Below, in pieces: positions 19,314 through 27,300 of a DNA stretch of 52,471 nt. The position numbers and the translations under genes are program-made. The stretch covers positions 1 to 52,471 of the forward strand of contig JAEEIN010000152.1 in assembly GCA_016281385.1 (NCBI GenBank). The letters are read 5' to 3'. This DNA is from Lachnospiraceae bacterium (GTDB taxonomy: Bacteria; Bacillota; Clostridia; Lachnospirales; Lachnospiraceae). Every line of letters begins with the position of its first letter. The first letter of the stretch is position 1. The notes beneath the pieces are model-generated. The model was given only the letters and a program-made list of their open reading frames with translations, was not told the DNA's origin and made no database searches.

Positions 19314-21863
19314 ATGGACGATCAGATTTTCGACAACATACATCAATTTGATAAGATCGAGGAAGTAGATCTAAAAAGCAAAATGGAAGAGTCCTACATC
19401 GATTATGCCATGAGTGTTATCGCTGCCCGTGCATTACCCGATGTAAGAGATGGTTTAAAGCCCGTTCAGAGACGTGTTCTTTATTCAATGATCGAGCTTA
19501 ATAACGGACCGGACAAGCCTCACAGAAAAAGTGCACGTATCGTCGGTGATACCATGGGTAAATATCATCCCCACGGTGATTCATCCATTTACGGATCACT
19601 GGTTTATATGGCTCAGGACTGGTCACTTCGTTATCCCCTTATCGACGGTCACGGAAACTTCGGTTCCGTCGACGGAGACGGTGCAGCCGCAATGCGTTAT
19701 ACCGAAGCAAGGCTTTCGAAGATCTCCATGGAGCTTCTTGCAGATCTTAACAAGAACACGGTTAATTTTGTTCCCAACTTTGATGATACGGAAACGGAAC
19801 CCACGGTTCTTCCTTCCAGATATCCGAACCTTTTAGTAAACGGAACCACAGGTATCGCTGTCGGAATGGCAACAAACATTCCTCCTCACAATCTTCGTGA
19901 GATAATCAATGCGGTTGTAAAGATCATTGACAACAAGGTTGAAGAAAACAGAGAAACAGATATTGAAGAACTTCTTGAGATCGTCAAAGCTCCCGACTTC
20001 CCCACCGGCGGAATGATCATGGGAACAAGGACAAGTGAAGAAGCCTACAGAACCGGACGCGGCAAGATCAGGATCCGTGCCATCACGGATATAGAGGAAC
20101 TTCCAAACGGAAAGAGCCGTATCATAGTTACGGAACTTCCCTATCTTGTAAACAAGTCAAAACTGATCGAGAAGATCGCCGAACTTCATAAGGAAAAGAA
20201 GGTCGACGGAATCACGGATCTTCGTGACGAAACAAGCCGTGAAGGAATGCGTATCGTCATCGAACTTCGTAAAGACGTTAATGCAAATGTGGTATTAAAC
20301 AAGCTTTTCAAGCACACCGAGCTTCAGTCCACTTTCGGTGTGAATATGCTGGCTCTTGTAAACAATGAGCCCAAGGTACTCAATCTTTACGAGATGCTTA
20401 AGTACTACTTAAAGCATCAGGAAGATGTAGTTACAAGAAGGACAAAGTATGATCTCGGCAAAGCCGAAGAAAGAGATCATATTTTACAGGGTCTGTTAAA
20501 GGCTCTTGATAATATCGATGAAGTCATCTCCATCATCCGTTCCAGTGCAAATGCTCAGATCGCTATGGAATCCTTAATGGAAAGGTTCGATCTTACGGAT
20601 GTTCAGGCAAGAGCCATTGTTGATATGAGACTTCGTGCTCTTACCGGATTGGAAAGAGAGAAGCTTGAAGAGGAACATCAGCAGCTCATCAAACTGATCG
20701 CTGAATTAAAGGCGATCCTTGCGGATGAAAATCTTTTGCTGGGTGTTATCAAAACAGAGATCTCCGCTATCGCAGATAAATACGGTGATGAAAGAAGAAG
20801 CATCATAGGTCCCGATGATTCCGGATTTGTGGATGAAGATCTTATTCCCGATGAAAATGTTGTTATCACCTGTTCAAATCTCGGATATATCAAGAGAATG
20901 ACTGAGGATAATTTCAGAACCCAGAACAGAAACGGTGTTGGTATCACCGGAATGAAGACCATCGACGAGGACTATATCCGCGATCTTCTCATGATGAACA
21001 CTCACGGATATGTGATGTTCTTTACCAACTTCGGTCGTGCCTACAGGTTGAAGGTTTACGAGATCCCCGAGGCAAGCCGTACTTCAAGAGGAACCGCAAT
21101 GGTTAATCTTCTTCAGTTAGGTCCCGGAGAAAAGGTAAATGCCATCATTCCTGTAGACAGTTTTGAAGACAATCAGTGTCTGTTCATGATCACAAAGAAG
21201 GGTATCGTTAAAAAGACACCTCTTATTGATTTTGCAAATATCAGAAGAAACGGACTTAATGCGATCCATATTCAGGATGATGACAGACTTATCGAGGTTA
21301 AGACCACAACCCACAATGATAAAGTATTTATCGTTACAAAGAAGGGTATGTGTATCGAATTTGACGAATCTGAAGTAAGGCCTCTCGGTCGTGCGGCAAT
21401 GGGTGTTCGCGGTATCGATCTTAACAAGGATGATGAGGTCATCGGAATGCAGCTGGATCATCAGGGCGATTCCTTACTCATTGTTTCCGAAAACGGAATG
21501 GGTAAGCGTACCGCACTTGAAGATTTCAGACTTCAGCACAGAGGCGGTAAGGGACTTAAGTGCTACAAGATCACCGAAAAGACCGGTGATATCGTAGGTG
21601 TTAAGGCCGTAACCGATGAGCACGAGATCATGATGATCACCACTCAGGGTGTGATCATAAGGATCAGAGTTTCAGATATCAATCAGTACAGCAGAATAAC
21701 ATCCGGAGTCAAGTTAATGAGGATCGACGATGAGGATGTTAAGATCGCAAAGATCGCAAAGGTGCGTATGGGCCTGGGACTTAGCGAGGAACCTCTTGAT
21801 GAAGAGGATGAAGATGGTACTGAAGCTGAAGTAAAGGATGAAAATTCCGATAACGAGGAATAA
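19314..21863 (+). CDS. gyrA: DNA gyrase subunit A
   Basis: Breakage-reunion subunit of gyrase. It has 849 residues. The catalytic tyrosine is Y129 in MRYTEARL, offset seven from E. coli Y122. The quinolone-binding segment reads [13 protein letters not shown], so Ser90 is kept but the usual acidic residue (E. coli D87) is Gly94. The C-terminal beta-pinwheel carries repeated blades and a GyrA-box-like region ([13 protein letters not shown]), marking it as gyrase rather than topoisomerase IV. The last ~30 residues form a very acidic tail, [19 protein letters not shown], which in other gyrases modulates wrapping. It lies 18 bases after gyrB. Confidence 0.97.
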   Translation: MDDQIFDNIHQFDKIEEVDLKSKMEESYIDYAMSVIAARALPDVRDGLKPVQRRVLYSMIELNNGPDKPHRKSARIVGDTMGKYHPHGDSSIYGSLVYMAQDWSLRYPLIDGHGNFGSVDGDGAAAMRYTEARLSKISMELLADLNKNTVNFVPNFDDTETEPTVLPSRYPNLLVNGTTGIAVGMATNIPPHNLREIINAVVKIIDNKVEENRETDIEELLEIVKAPDFPTGGMIMGTRTSEEAYRTGRGKIRIRAITDIEELPNGKSRIIVTELPYLVNKSKLIEKIAELHKEKKVDGITDLRDETSREGMRIVIELRKDVNANVVLNKLFKHTELQSTFGVNMLALVNNEPKVLNLYEMLKYYLKHQEDVVTRRTKYDLGKAEERDHILQGLLKALDNIDEVISIIRSSANAQIAMESLMERFDLTDVQARAIVDMRLRALTGLEREKLEEEHQQLIKLIAELKAILADENLLLGVIKTEISAIADKYGDERRSIIGPDDSGFVDEDLIPDENVVITCSNLGYIKRMTEDNFRTQNRNGVGITGMKTIDEDYIRDLLMMNTHGYVMFFTNFGRAYRLKVYEIPEASRTSRGTAMVNLLQLGPGEKVNAIIPVDSFEDNQCLFMITKKGIVKKTPLIDFANIRRNGLNAIHIQDDDRLIEVKTTTHNDKVFIVTKKGMCIEFDESEVRPLGRAAMGVRGIDLNKDDEVIGMQLDHQGDSLLIVSENGMGKRTALEDFRLQHRGGKGLKCYKITEKTGDIVGVKAVTDEHEIMMITTQGVIIRIRVSDINQYSRITSGVKLMRIDDEDVKIAKIAKVRMGLGLSEEPLDEEDEDGTEAEVKDENSDNEE

Positions 21864-21873
21864 TTTTTAATCG

Positions 21874-21896
21874 CGGACCGGTCTTCGACCGGTCCG
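21874..21896 (+). repeat. Perfect 10-bp inverted repeat between gyrA and dacA-like gene
   Basis: CGGACCGGTC (21874-21883) and GACCGGTCCG (21887-21896) with a 3-base loop. No U-tract follows; instead the next bases contain GAGG, the probable ribosome binding site of the next gene. It may act as an mRNA processing or translation-control hairpin rather than a classic terminator. Confidence 0.6.
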
Positions 21897-21909
21897 TTCG
21901 AGGTAAAAG

Positions 21910-23310
21910 GTGAATAAAGGTTTTTTAAAGATAATAACGGCGCTCAGTCTGTTTGTTCTTATAATATCGAGTCCCGTTTTTTCTTTTGCCTCCTCAATGC
22001 TGGAAGCCGCCGAAGAAAGAAAAAGCTGGGAAATACAATCAAATAATATAGAAAACTGGCCCGAAGGACCTTCCATCGGAGCTGCATCCGCCATTTTGAT
22101 GGATGCTGATACGGGGATCATTCTCTATGAAAAGAACATCCATGAGCAGATGTATCCCGCAAGTACCACAAAGCTTATGACCTGTCTTCTTGCAATGGAA
22201 AAAGAAGGAGTGAGCTTAAACGATATGGTGGATTTTTCAGTGGATGCGGTTTATTCCTGTCCCTGGGACGGATCGAATATGGGTATCGATGCGGGAGAAT
22301 CCATGACTTTGGAGGATTGTCTTTACGGTATTCTTCTTCTTTCCGCAAATGAAGTGTCAAATGCGGTTGGAGAATATGTTTCGGGAGATGCTCAGTCCTT
22401 TGTGGATCTGATGAACGAAAGGGCCAAGGAGCTTGGATGTGTGGACACACATTTTAACAACGCTCACGGATATACGGATCCGGATCACTACACTTCCGCT
22501 TACGATCTTGCACTTATAGCACGGGAATTTTTCAAAAACGAGCTTCTTGCCAAGATCTCAAGAACTCTTTTGTATCACTGGTATCCTACGGATACACAGC
22601 CGGATGATATATATCTTGCCACGAAGAACTACTTTATCCGCGAGATCTATCAGTGTGAAGGACTTGTGGGATCAAAGACGGGATATACCGATGAATCGAG
22701 AAATGTTCTGGTGACCTGTGCGGAAAGAAACGGAATGCGCCTCATCTGTGTCATCATGATGGAGGAAACTCCCTATCAGTACGAAGATACACTTTCTTTG
22801 TTCAATTACGGTTTTAACAACTTTGAGACCGTGACCATCGCGGACTACGAAAAGCGCTATGATATGGAAAGGGCGAATTTCTTTAAGACCGACTACGATG
22901 TATTCGGTGATTCCTCCACTTTCCTGTCTCTGGATACTTCTTCGGAGCTGATACTTCCAAAGACAATAACCTTTGATGAGCTTGACAGTGAGCTGGTTTA
23001 CAGGGATGATGATTCGGAGGGAGTTCTGGCGGATATTAAATACAGCTACAACGGAAAATATCTGGGCCAGGCAATGTTAGTTACTTCAAAAGGCTCGGAG
23101 CAGTCCTTTGTTTTTAAAGCTGAGGATGAATTCATGACGGAAGAAGAAGATACTCCCACATTTATCTATGTTAACAGGATAATCATGTGGATCGGTATCG
23201 CCATGGGAGTTTTAGTAGCTTTCCTTATCATAAAGAGGATCATTTCAAACTTCCATTTCGCAAGGAATCGAAAATATATAATCCGAAATTCAAGAAAAAG
23301 AAGGATGTAA
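21910..23310 (+). CDS. D-alanyl-D-alanine carboxypeptidase (penicillin-binding protein, S11)
   Basis: Trims the terminal D-Ala from peptidoglycan stem peptides outside the membrane. Of 466 residues, there is an N-terminal signal peptide (IITALSLFVLIISSPVFSFA). The active-site motif STTK is at 85-88, SAN at 145-147 and KTG at 256-258, all three serine-DD-peptidase motifs intact. The C-terminus has a membrane helix (IIMWIGIAMGVLVAFLIIK) followed by a basic tail, RNRKYIIRNSRKRRM, so the enzyme is anchored with its C-terminus inside. The start is a GTG after GAGG; no ATG near the signal peptide fits better. trmB begins eight bases after its stop. It may be a DacF- or DacA-like paralogue; sequence alone does not decide. 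Confidence 0.93.
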   Translation: MNKGFLKIITALSLFVLIISSPVFSFASSMLEAAEERKSWEIQSNNIENWPEGPSIGAASAILMDADTGIILYEKNIHEQMYPASTTKLMTCLLAMEKEGVSLNDMVDFSVDAVYSCPWDGSNMGIDAGESMTLEDCLYGILLLSANEVSNAVGEYVSGDAQSFVDLMNERAKELGCVDTHFNNAHGYTDPDHYTSAYDLALIAREFFKNELLAKISRTLLYHWYPTDTQPDDIYLATKNYFIREIYQCEGLVGSKTGYTDESRNVLVTCAERNGMRLICVIMMEETPYQYEDTLSLFNYGFNNFETVTIADYEKRYDMERANFFKTDYDVFGDSSTFLSLDTSSELILPKTITFDELDSELVYRDDDSEGVLADIKYSYNGKYLGQAMLVTSKGSEQSFVFKAEDEFMTEEEDTPTFIYVNRIIMWIGIAMGVLVAFLIIKRIISNFHFARNRKYIIRNSRKRRM

Positions 23311-23318
23311 CAGTTAGT

Positions 23319-23963
23319 ATGCGACTTAGAAATATACCCGGAGCCGGGGATGTGATAGAAGCAAGTTCATATGTTATCCATGACCCGGAAAGTGCGAAAG
23401 GATGCTGGGAAACCCTGTTTCCTAAGATGCAGCCGATCCACATTGAAATAGGTATGGGCAAGGGCCGTTTTATCATGGACATGGCAAAGGCTCATCCCGA
23501 TATCAACTACGTAGGAATCGAAAGATACTCAAGCGTTTTGTTAAGGGCACTTCAGAAAATGGATGAACTTACGGAGAAGCCCGAGAATGTCCGTTTTGTC
23601 TGTATGGATGCAAAAACAATAACCGATGTCTTCGCCGAAGGCGAAGTTGACAGGATCTACCTTAACTTTTCAGATCCCTGGCCCAAGGACAGACATGCAA
23701 AGAGGCGTCTCCCTTCAAGGCAGTTTCTGGAAAAGTACGATAAGATCCTTAAAAAAGAAGGTACTCTGGAATTTAAGACCGACAACAAAGATCTTTTCGA
23801 CTTTGCCGTTTCCGAACTTCCCGAAGCCGGCTGGAAAGCCAAAGAGATCACATACGATCTTCATAATGATCCCCGCTTAAACGAAGGAAACATCATGACC
23901 GAGTACGAAGAGAAATTTTCTTCCATCGGAAATCCCATATGTAAATACATAATCTTCAGATAA
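23319..23963 (+). CDS. trmB: tRNA (guanine-N7-)-methyltransferase TrmB
   Basis: Forms m7G46 in the tRNA variable loop using SAM. The 214-residue form starts at the ATG at 23,319 (MRLRNIPGAGDVIEASSYVI). A longer reading would overlap the carboxypeptidase gene by over 120 bases and begins with sequence foreign to the family. Signatures: IHIEIGMGKGRFIMDMAKAHP (SAM motif), VGIERYSSVLLRAL, IYLNFSDPWPKDRHAKRRL (the hallmark NFSDPWPK), and LEFKTDNKDLFDF. AAGGATG lies about 11 bases upstream as a moderate ribosome binding site. It is co-directional with, and eight bases downstream of, the carboxypeptidase gene. Confidence 0.96.
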   Translation: MRLRNIPGAGDVIEASSYVIHDPESAKGCWETLFPKMQPIHIEIGMGKGRFIMDMAKAHPDINYVGIERYSSVLLRALQKMDELTEKPENVRFVCMDAKTITDVFAEGEVDRIYLNFSDPWPKDRHAKRRLPSRQFLEKYDKILKKEGTLEFKTDNKDLFDFAVSELPEAGWKAKEITYDLHNDPRLNEGNIMTEYEEKFSSIGNPICKYIIFR

Positions 23964-23998
23964 AAAAAGAACCATCATTAAGGCCATTGAGATCTACC

Positions 23999-24047
23999 CA
24001 CAAATAGACTACTCGTAAGTAGACTACTTATAAGTAGTCTATTTGTG
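23999..24047. repeat. Nested palindromes downstream of trmB
   Basis: Outer arms CACAAATAGACTACT (23999-24013) and AGTAGTCTATTTGTG (24033-24047) are perfect 15-bp complements. Inside, 24020-24041 is itself a perfect 22-base palindrome built on TAGACTACTTA, sharing the right arm. The two folds are mutually exclusive. No U-tract follows in either direction, so it is not a standard terminator. Confidence 0.85.
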
Positions 24048-24152
24048 ATATACAAGGAAGTCAATATAAACGTCTCTTTCCATTTGATTTATGCCTGTTG
24101 CTTTGTTATTATACTTCTGTAAAAATGTTTTCGGTTTTAAAGGGGAAAGGGG

Positions 24153-24181
24153 TTGACAGGTATGTCTATTTTAATTATGAA
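24153..24181 (+). promoter_or_regulatory. Possible promoter in the leader of the giant surface protein
   Basis: TTGACA at 24153-24158, 17-base spacer, then TATGAA at 24176-24181 (a weak -10). If used, transcription would begin around 24,188, cutting into the hairpin at 24,184-24,223. The two interpretations therefore compete. Confidence 0.4.
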
Positions 24182-24302
24182 TGACCGTCGTACTTTTGGT
24201 TGCTACTCCAGAAGTTCGGCGGTTTTGTGCGTTAAAAAAGCAATTCACATTATTGATGGCGACAATATTAATCTACAGGAGAGTAAAGGAGAACGATCAT
24301 GA
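24162..24302 (+). CDS. Possible 46-residue leader ORF
   Basis: An ATG at 24162-24164 opens a frame of 46 residues beginning MSILIMNDRRTFGCYSRSS and ending NLQESKGERS. Its TGA at 24300-24302 overlaps the ATG of the giant surface-protein gene (ATGA). AAAGGGG lies about nine bases upstream. The peptide matches no family I recognise. Its codons cover a strong RNA hairpin, so it may simply be a reading frame through a structured leader. Low confidence that it is translated. Confidence 0.25.
   Translation: MSILIMNDRRTFGCYSRSSAVLCVKKAIHIIDGDNINLQESKGERS
24184..24223 (+). promoter_or_regulatory. Strong RNA hairpin in the 5' leader of the giant surface protein
   Basis: Outer stem ACCGTCG (24184-24190) with CGGCGGT (24217-24223), one U-U mismatch, then inner stem ACTTTTGG (24192-24199) with CCAGAAGT (24208-24215) and an 8-base loop. 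This gives 15 pairs, two of them G-U when read as plus-strand RNA. TTTTG follows, too short for an efficient terminator. It lies 75 bases before the start codon. Not a riboswitch class I recognise. Confidence 0.55.
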
Positions 24303-27300
24303 AAAGAAAAAGGGGAATCATTGGAAGGCTTCTGGCCACAGCAATGGCAGCCGTGCTGCTTGTAAGTTCAATGCCGGCTAATGTCTATGCTGAGGAAAAA
24401 GAAGATGTGTCTTTAAATGAATACTTATCTTCAGAAGAAACACTTGAGGAGTCCGAGGCAGAAGAAATCTCCGATTCCGAAGAAATTCTGATGCTTGACA
24501 CCGTGGGGACTCTGTCAGGCGAAGTCTTTGCCTCTGAACTTATAGATGGTTGCAAATACTATCTCATAGGTGACACAACTATCATTATCCAAGAAAATGA
24601 TAATAAAAAACTCGGCAACATACATACCTTAAACAACGAGCAATATTGTCTGACATTTAAGGGAAGCAATAAAGGAAAACTGACATTTACAGATAATATC
24701 TGTAACAACGATTCTTATTTTTCTGATAAAACTCCTCTGAAGATTGAAGGCGGTACCATTGAATGCCTTTTTCTGCGTAGCGCTAGTGATATCATAATCA
24801 CCGGAGGGCGTCTTAAAGCTCAGATTATCGAAGCCCTGGAAGGTGCAAGTATAGAAATTCAAGGCGGATATATTGAATGTTCAAACGGTATCACCAGTCT
24901 TGGAAGCACTTTATTCGGTAAGAATATTACGATCACAGGAGGTGAGGTTTACAGTTACAGTCGTTTAGACACCGCTTATAGTTATTACGGACCTGCTGCC
25001 ATAGAAGCTACAGATACCCTGTCGATCACCGGAGGTTTTGTATATGGTGAAACAACCTATTCGGCTGAATATGATTCTGCCGTCACTTATGGACTGAGGG
25101 CACCCAAATATATTATTAAAGGTGGTGCCTACGTCACGGCGAAAGCACCGTTGAGTACTTACAACAAGTACAGCACTGCTTTTGCAGATGGAACTATCAC
25201 TACAGAGGACATGGCTATAACAGACCCCACTACGAATGAAAGTGTCACAATAAGCGATGATGGCACCAAACTGATCGATGTCGACGGAAATGTTGCTAAG
25301 GAAGTACATTTTGAGCCGGCAACCATTACTTATGCCATAACAACAGATAAATCAGACGGTGTCACATTTGAAACGACCGGGCAAGGAGATGCTGCTCCGT
25401 TCGAAACCATAACCGTTAGTAACAGTGCTTCCGGCCCTGTTACTCTGAAAAACGCCTTCCTCAAAACCGGAACTTCCTTTGAAATAAAAGATTTTTCGGA
25501 AACCAGACTTTTACCCGGGGGAACATTTACTTTTACTGTCAAACCGAAGGAGCTTTTACCTAAAGGATCATACAAAGATACTCTGACCATTACAACGGAC
25601 ATGGATGATGTTACTGCAGTTATTCCTCTCTCTTATACGGTCAATCAGGGAGTACGGAAGCTGCAGGCCTCCCCTAAAACCCTTGATTTCGGCACATATA
25701 AGCGTGCATATGACGGCACCTATTCCGTTACAGATAAGATAGTAACGATCAAAAACACAGGCACCTCCACTGTTACCTTGGATACCACGGTTACCTTGGA
25801 TGATTATGAGATAACTTATCCGGCTGATACAGAGCTTGCAGTAGACGAAACTGCCGAGCTTACCATCAAGCCCAAAACCGGCCTGGCAGTCGGAAATCAT
25901 GATGCTGTCCTGTTTTTTAAAACGACAAATGGCTTACAGGAAAGCGTGAACCTTAAACTGAATGTAGTTGATCATGTATACAATATCACAGCCGATAAGG
26001 AAAAACTGGATTTTGGGCGAAAAACAATCGGCTACGAGAATGCTCCTGCTGAAAAGACGATTAAGCTTACCAATAAAGGAACTGCTGTTGTAACGCTGAT
26101 CATGCCGACAAGCATCTCTTTTGATATTTCGACTACAGCAGAGGATCTTAGTATCGCACCCGGAAAAAGTATTGATTTAAAGATCAGACCCAAGATCGGA
26201 CTTACTCATTCTTTTGATGAAAATCTTGAGATAAGTACGCTTGAAGGTGCATCTTCTATGATACGTCTCCTGTTTGATGCGGAATATTTCCTGTCGGGAT
26301 ATGTAAACGCCTCTGATCTAGTGGATAACGCGCGCTATGTATTGGCCGGTGATACGACCATCAATATCGAAGCGGGAGATGATAAGACCATTGATAGTAT
26401 ATCGGATGAGTCTACTTACAATCTAACGATCCGGGGAAGCAATGCCGGTAAACTTAAAGTCAGCGGGGATGGCGGTATAGATATCTTTTCAGGTACCTCC
26501 GAAGATGGAAAATTCAAATATAAGAACAAACTGATCATTACAGGCGGGACACTGGATTGTCATTGCCTTATTTCCAACGGCGATATAATGATCCTGGGCG
26601 GAAAGATATATGCGCATAAATTAGATTCAGACCAGGGAGATATAGTCATAAGCGCAGGTTCTGTTTCAGCACTCATCTATGATGATATAGCAGCTATAGA
26701 CGGAAAAAATGTGATAATTACCGGAGGAGAACTGTATTGTGAAAGCTATGCATCTACGAGGGATAAATCTTCTGCTACTATCTGGGCAGACAAAAGCATC
26801 TCCTTTAAAGGAGGCTACGCTAATGTCATAAACAAATATGATCTCCCGGGAGATTATTCTTTTGCACTTAAATCACCTGAAATTAGCATCGGAGAAGACG
26901 CATTCATAACAGCAACTACATCTAACGGCAGTGAAGCGATCTATACCGACAAAATCACAGTCGCAGACTCTTTAAAGGCAACCGACCTTGTGACGGGAGA
27001 GACAGTAATCGTTGCTGCTGAAGGCAGTGAGCATGGGGGACATCTTATCAATACAAGCGGAAATCTTGTAACAAGTGTCCGGTTTGAGAAGGATGATACC
27101 ACCACCGATCTGACGCTCAGTACATCCGAAGTGGATTTCGGTACAATGTATGAAGGCTTTGAAGTTCCTGCTGCCCGGAAGATCCTTGTGACCAATACGG
27201 GAACTGCACCTGTGACTTTACCCGCAGTTACTTCTGACACCGATGATTCACATTTCTCCGTGGGTTCTTATTCGGATGATATCCTTCTTCCCGGTCAGTC

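Noticed and set aside
21874-21896. gyrA hairpin as an intrinsic terminator
   Set aside because: No U-tract follows on either strand, so it is reported as an inverted repeat instead.
23187-23318. Longer TrmB with a 44-residue N-terminal extension
   Set aside because: The extension is encoded within the carboxypeptidase gene in another frame and does not resemble TrmB.
24184-24223. The leader hairpin as a c-di-GMP riboswitch
   Set aside because: The conserved sequence features of the known c-di-GMP riboswitch classes are not recognisable; it is a single long hairpin.
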